A stretch of 64,000 bases of DNA, from positions 131,698,155 to 131,762,154 of the forward strand of contig NC_057848.1 in NCBI RefSeq assembly GCF_910594005.1. Direction: 5' to 3'. The translations under genes were made by a program, and so were the position numbers. Of this stretch, positions 34,771 through 46,240 are shown piece after piece (the stretch's first letter is position 1; every line of letters begins with the position of its first letter). The DNA is from Cervus elaphus. Taxonomy: Eukaryota > Chordata > Mammalia > Artiodactyla > Cervidae. Below the pieces are notes generated by a model. That model searched no databases. It worked only from the letters and a program-made list of their open reading frames with translations, and had not been told where the DNA came from.

Positions 34771-34983
34771 GCTTCCCTGGTGGCTCAGACAGTAAAGAAT
34801 CTGCCTGCAATGCAGGAGATGTGGGTTCGATCCCTGGGTCAGGAAGATCCCCTAGAGAAGGAAATGACAATACACTCCGGTATTGTTACCTGGAAAATCC
34901 CATGGACAGAGGGGCTGGGTGGGCTACTGTCCATGGGGTCACAAAACTCCGATACAACCGAGTGACTAACGCTTTTCACTTTT
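34771..34983 (+). mobile_element. Bov-tA SINE, full length
   Basis: Head GCTTCCCTGGTGGCTCAGAC, B box GGGTTCGATCCC matching the tRNA promoter consensus, BovB tail, and a final CTTTTCACTTTT. Flanks CACATTAAT (34762-34770) and CATATTAAT (34984-34992) differ at one base. Confidence 0.94.
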
Positions 34984-34992
34984 CATATTAAT

Positions 34993-36390
34993 AGCTCTCA
35001 GACTTCAATATCTTACAGCTCTGTGTTATTATTATGGGCTTTCACATAAGTAAAGGAAGCTTGAGACACAGCTTACCAGAAGGTGGCCTTCTGCTCCTCA
35101 GGTCCCCTGCCGTCACTCCTCAAATTGGGTCATGGGCTGTACGGAACCAGCCTCCACCCACTCATTCCTTTGGGAATTTTAAAATTATTTGTAACTAAGT
35201 AATATGTTTTTCTTGGATAAGGAATCCACTAATTGCTTATTTTCCTTGGTGCTTTGCAAATCTGACTAATGTTGACTCAGGTAGATATTATGAAGTTATT
35301 TATGCTGTGGGTGATAATTACTGGCAAACGTATTTATAGTTAGAGTGAAGTTTCAACACATTTCTACAATTCAATTATCTAGCCCTGGGTAATGATTTCT
35401 CCATCTTCTTTTAAAAATATTATTAATTGTTCTTAGTTTATTGTTAATGAAGATGGTTTCCTGAATTTTCCCTCTCTAGCTCATTACACAGGTCATCAAT
35501 ATGGAAAACAGAGACAAGGGTAATTTATATTCCTTTTTGAAATACAAATCTGTGATGGTTTGAATCTTCCCTTTGCAATAACTTATATATAGAATATACT
35601 GAATGGTACCAGGTTTTGCTAGTGAGGTAATTAAGGATAATAGTCATTATCTCACCAAGCTCGAGTCATTTGCTGCTTACTTTAGATATTTTCAGTGAAA
35701 TTTTAAAATATGGTAATTCTTTATAAAAAACTATAATTTCTAGTAGGAGAAAACTGTGTATAAGTTGTGAATTGAATTCATTAGTAATGAATGGCCAATA
35801 CATCCTTGCTACTATTGAACATGTTACAAATCTCTTTTAGAAATGATATGTAGTTGAATCATATATTTTAAAATGTTAGTACTAAGTAATTGACTTTTCT
35901 TTTGGTAATAGTGAATTATTTTTCCCCACCCAAGATTTTGGCTTGTGACTCAAAATACTTTAAAACTGAGTTTTAGCACCAGTCACAGTTTCCACAGAAA
36001 ACTACCTCTGTGGTAAAATAACTTACAGCACACATTTTTCGTACAGCACTACCCATCAGTATTGATTTTCATTTAACTTTTTTTCCCCTAACAAGGAATT
36101 TGAAATAGCATTTCCTTGGGAAAATTACTTGGGAATGTGTGTGAACAATCAAACCTGTGGTATTTTTAAGTTTTATGAAATCTAAACTCAAATGCATTAG
36201 ACAGAAACCTTAAGGTATTTAAGATTAACATTGTGCCAGATTCCCTTAGTGTAAAACAAAAGAAAAATGTAACCAGAATAAGAAGTATGGTGTATGTGTG
36301 GGTAGGTGGGTGAGGGGTATAAGGAAAAGATCTTGGTGGGAAGTAAAGAGATCCTACATCTGTTAGTTAACTCTCTTCCTGGCTGTGGCA
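34993..36390. other. Repeat-free AT-rich unique sequence
   Basis: No repeat recognised over 1.4 kb. It includes an AT-rich stretch at 35380-35700. No exon recognised. Confidence 0.42.
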
Positions 36391-36394
36391 AACC

Positions 36395-36938
36395 ATATAT
36401 TCCCCAAAGATGGTGGAAACAGTAACTTCCATCTCATGCCTTCTTCTATAGTGTGGCTTTGACACTCCTCCCGTCATGAGGTTTGACTATGAGACTGGGT
36501 GGGCTGTTGGAACTATTTCAACCAATAAAGTATGACAGAAGTAACACCATGAAGTTTCTGAAGTTAGATCATAAAAGGCAAGAGGTACCATCTTGCTCAT
36601 TGCAACACTAATGTTTGAAGTCCTGAGCCTTCATTGAATCAGACTGACTACCCTACAGCCCCTATACTTTAGGAAAACCCAGATTAGGTCACATGGAGAA
36701 CCTTGGAAAGAGGCCCTGCAACTTCATGGAGAGTGAGAGAGATTCCCAACTAAGTCCCAGCTGCTATGGGCCCCCCATCTGAGGTCACTGCTCGATATTT
36801 CACTCCAGAACCATTCAACAGAGCCCATCCTGAATTCCTGGAGACTAGGAAGGATAATAATAATGACTGTTGTTTTAAGCTGGAGTTTTTTTGAGTGGGA
36901 TAGGAGTGATTTATTTTACAGCAATAGTGACTAGAATA
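36395..36938 (+). mobile_element. MaLR/MLT1-type LTR, old
   Basis: Blocks such as GACTATGAGACTGGGTGGGC, AGGTCACATGGAGAACCTTG and a late ACTGTTGTTTTAAGCTGGAG followed by TTACAGCAATAGTGACTAGA follow the order of an MLT1 LTR. It is highly diverged, with no internal proviral sequence. Confidence 0.62.
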
Positions 36939-38525
36939 TGAGCACACTGGCTCAGGATGAGGTGCCTGAATGGAGTAGGGATGGAGATGGGTGGGGGAGG
37001 GGGAGGAGGGAGGTTCACATCTCTGTCTTCTTTATTTTCACCATATCCCCTCAGGGCTCTTCCACCTCCACATCCGGTTACCAGGCATCTTCTCTTTTAT
37101 CCCTCCCCTACGGCTTCCTTCAACGAGAAAGGCCCTGCCCTCCACTGACTGGGAACCTCTTCTATATGTGTAAGACCAAAGGGACAATATCTCTGTAATC
37201 CTCCATGAGGTCTAAAGTGGCAAACTACCTAAGAGAACCAAATGAAGAATACATGCTTTATCAAGCAGCTAGGGCAACTCCGCATGACTTGCTTGGAAAA
37301 GGAACAATCCCTGCCCTCAGGAGGCTCATAACCCTTGTAAGAGAAGTAGACACAGAAGTAGGAGTCCCTTGAGGAAAAGTGCTAGATGGGAGTAGGTGCA
37401 AAGTGTTATGGGGAGACAGAGGAGTCAGATACAAAAGAGCTGACTATATTCTCTCCTGGTCCAGGCAAGTTGCCACAATTCTCTCCCTCTTCAGATCAGA
37501 AGTTAAATTGTTTGTTCCCAAATATGGAAAACCTCTGAAGAATCTCTGATAAATTTCAGAAATATACTATGAATGCTATATCTAATTCTCAGGAAATTTA
37601 TGGAGCAAATGATGATCAAAATATATTTAGTGTAACAAAGACTTGGGCATTCCTCATCTCAGATCAACTCATTTCTGAAATTTTTTTATCTCTCCCCTCC
37701 CTACAGGCAGTCCTATTTCCTTGCACAGGCAATAAGAAATTGTTGTTGAACTGAATTAAATTTAGGTGTAACTAGTACATTTACAGAGTTATACAATCCC
37801 TTAAGAGGCAAAATCACATTTTCATATGATTATGAAAATGAGGTTAGAGCTCTCATAATTTAGTTCAGATGAGAAGAAGGAAAGTTAGCATATATGATTG
37901 GGGATGACATTATCAAGATGTTGATGAATGGTAAGAAGAATGGGAGAAAATGTGTTTTGAAAGTAAAAATATATTCCAAATTTTTTGGCTAAAAATGCTC
38001 AGTACAAAGCAGGCCTTTTCAAGCTAAACTTTGTTTGCACTGGGTAAAGTGCAACTTCCTGTTTTGAAGTAAAAGTTTTAGTAGGTTCACCAGCTCTCCT
38101 GGGGACTCTTATCCCCATACCAACATCACATTTGAACAATTTTAAATGTAAATTAGGCAAAATATGGATTGGATTTCATTTGAAACACGACTTAAATACA
38201 AGAAAGGAAAAAATAGATTTGAAAATCATTGCAACCATTTGAGAGTTCCAGATCCTGGTCAATTTCCATTACTCTCCATCGGCAGGAGTTCCACCCAGCC
38301 TGGCAGCCTTCATTCCTCTGTCAGGACAATGGGCATCACTTTGGCTTCTTAGCCTCACTGTAAACAAACATCCAGTTATGGCTCATCTCCCTTAATTGAG
38401 ACTCATTGGGGAGACAGTGTATCAGAAATAGTGAGTTTATAAACAGAATACTCAGAAAGAAAGACAGCTCTATTTTTTTAATGTAATTAAGAACACTCAC
38501 ACATCTAACAAACAACTATTTTCTT
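36939..38525. other. Unique sequence
   Basis: No repeat firmly recognised. A GGGTGGGGGAGGGGGAGGAG purine run lies at 36989-37010. Short overlapping frames at 36938-37198 are products of that biased composition. Confidence 0.4.
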
Positions 38526-38529
38526 GTAC

Positions 38530-38705
38530 AGTGTTCTCACACTTGAGCATGCATCAGAACCCCCTGGAGGGCTTGTTAAAACACAAACAGCTGAGTCCCA
38601 CCCCCAGAGTTTTGGATTCAGTAGGTCTGAGGTGGGACCTGAGAATTTGCATGTCCAACAAATTCCCAGGTGATGCTGATGCTGCTGATCTGTGAACCAC
38701 AGGGA
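38530..38705 (+). mobile_element. MER5A-type hAT (Charlie) DNA transposon remnant
   Basis: It follows the MER5A pattern: TTGAGCATGCATCAGAACCC, CTGGAGGGCTTGTTAAAACA, AGAGTTTTGGATTCAGTAGG, GAGAATTTGCATGTCCAACA and CCCAGGTGATGCTGATGCTG. MER5A is a non-autonomous element shared across placental mammals, so this is an ancient insertion predating ruminants. Confidence 0.9.
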
Positions 38706-39327
38706 GGGCCACCATCCTGGTAGGCAGACACTCTCATTTAAGGAGTTAAAAAGCTGCATACTTTGTATTCACATATTCACTGATGAATTCAACCAATTGA
38801 GCACTCTATGCCCACATCGAGTGTGCCACAAGCTTCGTAAAACAAATATTTTGCTTAGGCAAGATGAAAATGCTTTCACCTATTCTTATTTTTAATATAG
38901 TATTTTCCTTAGCACATTCTTTTTTTTCGAAAAAGTGCAGAGGTATACATCAGCCTGACCTCGATTCAATCATCATGAATCGATGGACTCCAAATCAATA
39001 AAACCTTACCACATCTAATGGAGAAATTTTGTACATTTGAATTTGGTCATCTGATGTGGGAGCACTTTGCTAGTGCTAAATTTTACTACTTAATTTTCTC
39101 ATCAATCCTTATTTACACTCTTTTAGATGTTTCATATTAAAATGCAACCAAGGGTCAGTTATGATCATAAGATTAGCTTCAAAGTAAGAAAGTGTAATAT
39201 TGGAATCCCTACTCTAATAAAAGCATGTTTCCTTGCACATGGAAAGATTACATCAATTCTCATTAAATATTGACTGCACAGAATAACATGAAATTATTAC
39301 AAGGAAGAAAAGATTTTTTTATTTTAT
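38706..39327. other. Unique sequence
   Basis: No repeat or exon recognised. Confidence 0.45.
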
Positions 39328-39340
39328 TCTCATCTCCCTT

Positions 39341-39555
39341 ATGTGTGTGTGTATTAGTCACTCAGTTGTGTCCAACTCTTTGCAACCCCATGGACTGTAG
39401 CCCACCAGGCTCCTCTGTCCATGGGATTTCTCAAGCAAGAATACTGGAGTGGGTTGCCATTCCCTTCTCCAGAAGATCTTCCCAGCCCAGGGATAGAACC
39501 CAGATCTCCTGCATTGCAAGTGGATTCCTTACCGTCTGAGCCACCAGGTAAATCC
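39341..39555 (-). mobile_element. Bov-tA SINE, full length
   Basis: Antisense Bov-tA from GTATTAGTCACTCAGTTGTG to TCTGAGCCACCAGGTAA. Exact 13-bp duplications TCTCATCTCCCTT (39328-39340 and 39556-39568) define both ends. Confidence 0.95.
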
Positions 39556-39568
39556 TCTCATCTCCCTT

Positions 39569-40390
39569 CCTGGTATAGAAACCTTCTCCAATCTGCACAT
39601 CTCCAATCAATTCAATACTCTGTAAAGAGGAACTCATGTCAAACTTCATCTCCAGTTCCATTGTTTTATATTCATTTTTTCCATATGTTCAATCTGTAAA
39701 CACAAGCCTGTAGTAGAACAAATGGCTGCCAAACTCTTTGTGAAAAAAATCTCATATTTAATAAAAATGCTCTAAGAGGATCTCAGCAATGGGGGTCATG
39801 GGAAATGGAAAATGTGGAGAGGCAGCAGGAAGTAGTGAAAGGAACATAGGATATAGAGTCCTAGAGCCTAGATAGGAAATGTACCTCTGCAACTCACCTT
39901 CTTTACTGACCTTCTCTGATTTTTCTCTTATCTTAAACATTAGAAATAAGAAAAATAGCTCTCATAAAGGAGTTCTTGTAAAGTTTGGACAAAAGTTTAA
40001 GCTAAAACTACAACAAATGATTACAATGTTATCACGAATAGTAGTTATTTATGGTATTAAGTTTTGTCATATGTTTTGAACTATATCAATGAAGGTGATA
40101 CATCTATTATTTGTGATTGAGAATTTTAGGGCTGTTCCTAGCTTTCCACAGTATTCAATAGGTCCTCTTGGCTTGGTTTTCAATGACTAGTATTTGACCA
40201 TGAAACAAGGGAAATCTCATGTGCCCTAAACCCAGAAAGAAACCCAACACCCTAACTTCCTTAATGCCACACTTTATGGCATACATCATCCCAGGTTACA
40301 ACCAAATGGACCTCAATTATTTCTAAAGGCACGAATTACACTAAAAGAAAAACCAATGTTGTCTATTGTTTGCCTGGGATCACAATCCTT
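39569..40390. other. Unique sequence
   Basis: No repeat or exon recognised. Confidence 0.42.
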
Positions 40391-40394
40391 ATAT

Positions 40395-40789
40395 ATTGGT
40401 TTGCCAGGGCTTCTATAACAAAGTCGAGCAGACAGAGTGGCTTAAATACCAGAAATTTATTCTCCCACAGTTCAGGAGACTGGGAGTCCCAGATCAAGAT
40501 ATCAGCAGAACTGGTTTCTTCTGAGGCCTCTCTCCTTGGCTTGCAGACAGCAGCCTTCTCTTTGTGTCCTCACGTCATCTACCTTCTGTATGTGTGTGTA
40601 TGTGTGTCCAAGTCTTCTCTTTTTAGAAGGATGTCAGTCCTATTGGAGTAAGATCCAACCTGGTGACCTCATTTTCACTTAATTACCTTTTTAAAGACCC
40701 CATTTCCAAATATTGTCACACTCTGAGGAACTAAGGGTTAGGGTTTCATCATACGAATTTTGAGGGGGTACAATTTCAGCCCATAACAC
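40395..40789 (-). mobile_element. MaLR/MLT1-type LTR, old
   Basis: Antisense blocks in order: GGCTTCTATAACAAAGTCGA, GTGGCTTAAATACCAGAAAT, TTTATTCTCCCACAGTTCAG (antisense polyadenylation region), TTCTGAGGCCTCTCTCCTTG and GACCCCATTTCCAAATATTG, ending CAGCCCATAACA. On the minus strand it starts TGTTATGGGCTG, with the TG expected of an LTR. Confidence 0.75.
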
Positions 40790-40821
40790 TATATGTAAGT
40801 CCATTATTTATAGTTTATCTT

Positions 40822-41033
40822 GTGCTGTGCTTAGTCGCTCAGTTGTGTGCAGCTCTTTGCGACCCCATGGACTATAGCTCACAAGGTTCCTCTGTCCGTG
40901 GGATTCTCCAGGCAAGAATACTGGAGTGGTTCACCGTTCCCTCCTCCAGGGTATCTTCCCAACCCAGGGATTGAACCCAGGTATCCCGCATTGCAGGCAG
41001 ATTCCTTACTGCCTGAGTCACCAGGGAAGCCCT
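40822..41033 (-). mobile_element. Bov-tA SINE, full length
   Basis: Antisense Bov-tA from GTGCTGTGCTTAGTCGCTCA to CTGAGTCACCAGGGAAGCCC. Exact 11-bp duplications TAGTTTATCTT (40811-40821 and 41034-41044) flank it. Confidence 0.95.
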
Positions 41034-41319
41034 TAGTTTATCTTAATGGGATGGAAATGGCAATATCCTTATGTGACTCCTTTTTACACTTAAATAAAGG
41101 TGGTGTTTTAAGCATGTTCTAGAAGTTATCTTGACCACCAGAGCACTCCCATATTTATGCAATGAAACATGATTAGAATGACATGTTCAAAATTAAATAT
41201 AAAATTGATTATAAAAGTCAAACACTTGATGTCTATGCCTCCTCAGTGAATTAGCCTATAAGCATCCATTAATTAATCTCGTGATGATGATGACGGTGAT
41301 GATAGTTGCATTTATTCAG

Positions 41320-41500
41320 TGGCAATGATGTGTCACTCACTGTACCAGGTGTTTTACATATGTCACCCAACTTAACATTCTCAACTCCCTGACTATGTTC
41401 AGTGTTTTTATTATTTCAGTCTTATAAATGAAGGATCTAAGACTTGGAGAGGTTAAATAATGACACATAGGTAGCAAGTGGCTAAGTGGAAATATGACTC
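41320..41500 (-). mobile_element. MIR SINE
   Basis: Antisense MIR: ACCAGGTGTTTTACATATGT, then a TTATAAATGAAGGATCTAAG core, GAGAGGTTAAATAATGACAC and AGGTAGCAAGTGGCTAAGTG. Typical divergence for this ancient tRNA-derived SINE. Confidence 0.8.
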
Positions 41501-42360
41501 ATTAGCACCATCATCACTGGTTGCATTTGTAGCCCTTGGAAGACAGTTCCTAATTAGCTTCTAGAGATTTGTGGCTGTCTGGAAATATACACAAAAATGG
41601 AAGTATATGTGCAAGTGCAGAAGCGAAAGGTCTAAATTTGCTGTCTGGTTAAGAAACTCAGCATTCTCTGTAGTCTAGGAAATGTTGATTATATAACAAA
41701 GATTCAGGGTGGCTCTAATCCACCTTTTTTGTTTTCATTGCTTGACTCATAGTCCCCCTTGCCCCTTCTACAAGTTTCTCTGGTGGATGTATTATCAAAC
41801 TAAATTTGATCAATTGTTTTGTCCTAAGTGTAACTTGGTTGAGTTTTCTCTCTCTATTAGTCAGTACTCTTGGTTGCAAGTAACAAGAAATACTACTCAC
41901 ATCAGGTTAAGATCCAGAAAAGGTGAAGCTGGTACCAGGGGTCTCAAAGCAGGGACCTGAACTCCATCAAGACCTTGGTTCATCATTTCTCTGTGTGTCC
42001 ATTTCATTGTCTTCCACTACAGATAGGATTTTTCCATCTGGTAGTAGCCTAGCCATAGCTGTTTTAGGTTTACACCCTCACCATCTTGAGGCCAGAGAAA
42101 GAAAGATAGCTCTTCCTTCTCACATCTATTTAGAAAAATCCAAGGGAAAGACTGATTAGCCTGACTGGAATCATGCACCTATCCCTTGAGTGATCACTGT
42201 GTCCAGGGGAAAGTGGTACCATGGACTTCCAAGCCTCACTTACATGCTCTTGACTCTGACTAGATAGGTGGGATATCATGAGAGGTAGCCCCCAAAGAGT
42301 CATATGGATGGGTCAGAGAGGAGCAGACCCCCAAGGAAGAGTCATACTATCAATGGGAAA
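41501..42360. other. Unique or unclassified sequence
   Basis: The stretch around 41860-41990 (TCAGTACTCTTGGTTGCAAG) may be an old repeat I cannot name. No exon recognised. Confidence 0.38.
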
Positions 42361-42370
42361 AAAAGGTGGA

Positions 42371-42568
42371 ATGTGTGTGCTAAGTCACTTCAGTTGTGTC
42401 TGTCTGTGACCCTATGGGCTGTAGCCCACCAGGCTCCTCTGTCCATGGGATTCTCCAGGCATGAATACTGGAGTGGGTTGTCCTGCCATTCTCCAAGGGA
42501 TCTTTCCATCCTAGGGATCGAACTTGCATCTCTTATGTCTTTACCACTAGCCACTTGGCAAGTCCTGG
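42371..42568 (-). mobile_element. Bov-tA SINE
   Basis: Antisense Bov-tA from GTGCTAAGTCACTTCAGTTG to CACTTGGCAAGTCC. Exact 10-bp duplications AAAAGGTGGA (42361-42370 and 42569-42578) flank it. Confidence 0.94.
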
Positions 42569-42578
42569 AAAAGGTGGA

Positions 42579-43550
42579 GATGGGTTCACAAATACATCTA
42601 AGATCTACCACAACAATGACTTTAACCAACAGAGGCAATTCTTTCCCCTTCCTGACTCAGAAAAAGAGACCATAGCAGAAGGTGACCTGCAAGAACCTAG
42701 ACCTAGAATTAATTCCCAAGTTGACCTTGGCTCCTGAATTGGTAGAACTGTTGATTGTCATGCCGAGCAAAATTGAGCACACTTCATGAATTTTGGTATT
42801 TTGTTTATTTTAGTAACCTAAAGGGCTGTTGTTAATTATATAGAATATTCTCAGTCTATGAGCTCTACAAACATAAAAACATCCATTATTTATTGATACA
42901 AGTGACTGGTGTGGATGGACTCATTTTTTCTTTGGCACATTCTTTAGTCCCTGAGGGCCATAGTGGCACACATGTCCACCTCCCCAGTTGAAGTAGTTGT
43001 GGGGACTTTACAAAGAGACATTGGACATAAACACTCTTTGGGAGAGAAAGTAGAGGGAAGAGGGAAGGCCTCATGTAAGAAGCTCTACCTGCCCTTGTCT
43101 TTTGGATCTATTTTTTTCCTTTCTCCACATCCAGTTATTTCAGGTCTTGGGATCTCTTCCTTAAAAGACTTCCTAACCCCTCTGAGCTAGTGTTAAATCC
43201 TTTCCGCTATACTCCTGGGGTAAGGGTTGGAGAGGAGCTGCTAGATCTTTCAGTTTTAGCTTTGGTTCTTGCCCTATGCTTTGCCATTTGTTTTTGGCCA
43301 AGCCAGATTTCGCTCTAGTTTCTATTAATAATTAAGTAATAAGCCAACATTTCTCCAATATTTGCTGTAAATAAACATGAAACAATATTTGGGATTCCAT
43401 ATGGTGCTATGCTGTATGTATAAAGGGCTCAAGAAATGCTAACAGGAAATACATGCAATGTTAGACTAATATTTGAGAATAATTTATTGAAACGTTAATA
43501 TATGTCACCATCGTACTAAACATTACTTCATTTGCAACTGATAGGAATTG
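42579..43550. other. Unique sequence
   Basis: No repeat or exon recognised. Confidence 0.42.
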
Positions 43551-43555
43551 TAAAT

Positions 43556-43680
43556 GATAGATATTATTATTCCCATTTTACAGATAAGGTTACTGAATGC
43601 CCATTATCACCCAGTTAGGATACTGCATAGCCAGGGTTTGAACTCAGATCTCACTGACACCAAAGCCTTAGGACACAGCA
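43556..43680 (-). mobile_element. MIR SINE fragment
   Basis: Antisense MIR core: ATTATTATTCCCATTTTACA, GATAAGGTTACTGAATGCCC and CCAGGGTTTGAACTCAGATC. Confidence 0.75.
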
Positions 43681-43889
43681 AACCCTCAAGACTTCTAAAT
43701 AAATTCAAGACTAGTACAGCCCTGTTAGAAAGCTTTTCACTGTCCTATGTACTTAATTATACTTGGGATCTATATGACTGGGCCCTATCCTCTGTGAATT
43801 TTGTGCTTTTTGGAAGATCTTTCTCACCATAACCCATGAAGCATATTATGTGGCTCTTTTTCTTGTCTCTCTCAGTAGCATTATCACAG
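43681..43889. other. Unique sequence
   Basis: Nothing recognised. Confidence 0.4.
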
Positions 43890-44021
43890 GTATAGAGAAC
43901 AGACTTGTGGTGACCAAGGGGGAGGGGAGTCAAGGAGGGGTAAATTGGGAGTTTGGGGTTAGCAGATATAAGCTATTACATATAGAATGGATAAACAACA
44001 AGGTCCTACTGCATAGCACAG
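43890..44021 (+). mobile_element. L1 3' UTR, left half (host of a nested cluster)
   Basis: Ruminant L1 3' UTR text (GGTATAGAGAACAGACTTGT, GGATAAACAACAAGGTCCTA) stops at CATAGCACAG and resumes at 46799 with the same CATAGCACAG. The two halves therefore form one L1 split by a 2.8-kb insertion cluster. Confidence 0.92.
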
Positions 44022-44476
44022 TTCAGTTCAGTTGCCCAGTCGTGTTCAACTCTTTGTGACCCCATGAACCACAGCACGCCAGGCCTCCCTGTCCATCACC
44101 AACTCCTGGAGTCCACCCAAACCCATGTCTGTTGAGTCGGAGATGCCATCCAACCATCTCATCCTCTGTCGTCCCCTTCTCCTCCTGCCTTCAATCTTTC
44201 CCAGCATCAGGGTCTTTTCAAATGAGTCAGCTCTTTGCATCAGGTGGCCAAAGTATTGGAGTTTCAGCTTCAACATCAGTCCTTCCAATAAACACCCAGA
44301 ACTGATCTCCTTTAGGATGGACTGGTTGGATCTCCTTGCAGTCCAAGAGACTCTCAAGAGTCTTCTCCAATACCACAGTTCAAAAGTATCAATTCTCTGG
44401 TGCTCAGCTTTCTTTATAGTCCAACTCTCACATCCTTACATGACCACTGGAAAAACCATAGCCTTGACTAGATGGA
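44022..44476 (-). mobile_element. Internally deleted BovB, 3' part
   Basis: Antisense BovB from its 3' tail (TTCAGTTCAGTTGCCCAGTC) to GACTAGATGGA. The insertion left exact 10-bp duplications CATAGCACAG (44012-44021 and 46799-46808) in the host L1. The 5' part of the same copy lies at 45935-45975 and 46241-46798; about 2 kb of central BovB (most endonuclease and RT coding) is missing. A plus-strand BovB split it at 44476. Confidence 0.9.
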
Positions 44477-45923
44477 TGATCCTGAAAGATAATGCTGTGA
44501 AAGTGCTGCACTCAATATGCCAGCACATTTGGAAAACTCAGCAGTGGCCACAGGACTGGAAAAAGTCAGTTTTCATTCCAATCCCTAAGAAAGGCAATCC
44601 CAAAGAATGCTCAAACTACTGCACAATTACATTCATCTCACACGCTAGTAAAGTAATGCTCAAAATTCTCCAAGCCAGGCTTCAGCAATACGTGAACCAT
44701 GAACTTCCAGATGTTCAAGCTGGTTTTAGAAAAGGCAGAGGAACCAGAGATCAAATTGCCAACATCTGCTGGATCATCGAAAAAGCAAGAGAGTTCCAGA
44801 AAAACATCTATTTCTGCTTTATTGACTACACCAAGGCCTTCGACAGTGTGGATCACAATAATCTGTGGAAAATTCTGAAAGAGATGAAAATACCAGACCA
44901 CCTGACCTGCCTCTTGAGAAATCTGTATGCAGGTCAGGAAGCAACAATTAGAACTGGACATGGACCAACAGACTGGTTCCAAATAGGAAAAGGAGTACGT
45001 CAAGGCTGTATATTGTCACCCTGCTTATTTAACTTATATGCAGAGTACATCATGAGAAACGCTGGGCTGGAAGAAGCACAAGCTGGAATCAAGATTGCTG
45101 GGAGAAATATCAATAACCTCAGATATGCAGATGACACCACCATTATGGCAGCAAGTGTAGAGGAACTAAAAGCCTCTTGATGAAAATGAAAGAGGAGAGT
45201 TAAAAAGTTGGCTTAAAGCTCAACATTCAGAAAACTAAGATTATTGCATCTGGTCCCATCACTTCATGGGAAATAGATGGGGAAACAGTGGAAACAGTGT
45301 CAGACTTTATTTTTTTGGGCTCCAAAATCACTGCAGATGGTGACTGCAGCCATGAAATTAAAAGACGCTTACTCCTTGGAAGGAAAGTCATGACCAACCT
45401 AGATAGCATATTAAAAAGCAGAGACATTACTTTGCCAACAAAGATCCATCTAGTCAAGGTTATGGTTTTTCCAGTGGTCATGTATGGATGTGAGAGTTGG
45501 ACTGTGAAGAAAGCTGAGCACCAAAAAATTGATGTTTTTGAACTCAAGCATGATCATGATGATCCATCTTCTCAAGAGAAGACTCTTGAGGGTCCCTTGG
45601 ACTGCAAGGAGATCCAACAAGTCCATCCTAAAGGAGATCAGTCCTGGGTGTTCATTGGAAGGACTGATGCTGAAGCTGAAACTCCAGTACTTTGGCCACC
45701 TCATGCGAAGAGTTGACACATTAGAAAAGACCCTGATGCTGGGAGGGATTGGGGGCAGGAGGAGAAGGGGACGACAGAGGATGCGATGGCTGGATGGCAT
45801 CACCGACTCGATGGGCATGGGTTTGGATAGACTCTGGGAGTTGGTGATGGACAGGGAGGCCTGGTGTGCTGCGATTCCTGGGGTTGCAAAGAGTTGGACA
45901 GGACTGAGCAACTGAACTGAACT
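44477..45923 (+). mobile_element. BovB LINE, 5'-truncated, inserted in an antisense BovB
   Basis: Starts in the RT region (GATCCTGAAAGATAATGCTG) and ends with GAGCAACTGAACTGAACT. Exact 11-bp duplications GACTAGATGGA (44466-44476 and 45924-45934) flank it. The host BovB is in the opposite orientation, which creates an inverted repeat of the shared 3' 455 bp. Confidence 0.93.
44480..45915 (+). pseudogene. BovB reverse transcriptase, disrupted
   Basis: One frame runs unbroken to 45180 and contains DVQAGFRKGRGTRDQ, the FIDYTKAFDSVDH box (about 44818-44856), GKGVRQGCILSPCLFN and an intact catalytic YADD near 45124-45135. It shifts after a one-base loss before 45180. The later frames 45288-45716 and 45529-45915 cover the C-terminal region. 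A foreign stretch of about 30 bases near 45544-45573 replaces the codons around WCW. The endonuclease part is absent. Confidence 0.88.
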
Positions 45924-45934
45924 GACTAGATGGA

Positions 45935-45975
45935 CCCTTGCTTCTATCACCAGTCCCATCCACAAATGGGTGTTG
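45935..45975 (-). mobile_element. Internally deleted BovB, junction piece
   Basis: Antisense CCCTTGCTTCTATCACCAGT belongs to the 5' region of BovB, yet it directly follows the GACTAGATGGA that belongs near the RT C-terminal region. On the sense strand the junction is GAAGCAAGGGTCCATCTAG. The L1 duplication GGTGTTG begins at 45969. Confidence 0.82.
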
Positions 45976-46010
45976 TTTTTTTGTTTGTTTGTTTGTTTTG
46001 TTTTGTTTTA
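45974..46010. repeat. (GTTT)n simple repeat, L1 tail
   Basis: Derived from the antisense poly-A tail of the twin-primed L1. Confidence 0.85.
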
Positions 46011-46240
46011 CTTTTTGTGCTTCTATTTGGCACTTTTTTTTCCATTTATTTTTATTGGTTGGAGGCTAATTATTTTACAATATTGTAGTGGTTTTTGCCA
46101 TACATTGACATGAATCAGCCATGGATTTACATGTGTTCCCCATCCTGAACCCCCCTCCCACCTCCCTCCCCATCCTCTCCCTCTGGATCATCCCAGTGCA
46201 CCAGCCCCGAGCAAGATGGTAACGGTAACCCTATATGCAA
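45976..46240 (-). mobile_element. L1 3' end with 5' inversion (twin priming)
   Basis: The left part (to about 46212) is antisense L1 3' UTR with a (GTTT)n/poly-T start, matching the copy at 3350-3543. The last 28 bases (46213-46240) match the same L1 in the opposite orientation: they equal the reverse complement of 3686-3713 at about 26 of 28 positions. Duplications GGTGTTG (45969-45975 and 46241-46247, extendable through T) flank it. This is the structure produced by twin priming during L1 insertion. Confidence 0.88.

Noticed and set aside
36989..37010. G-rich run as a possible G-quadruplex
   Set aside because: G runs of suitable length exist, but there is no promoter or gene context to give it meaning.
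40733..40746. Telomere-like TAAGGGTTAGGG
   Set aside because: It lies in an MLT1-type LTR whose family usually has a similar stretch there, and it is only two units.
44125..45180. 351-aa open frame as a possible host gene
   Set aside because: The first third is antisense BovB and the rest a truncated BovB RT; the frame crosses an insertion junction.
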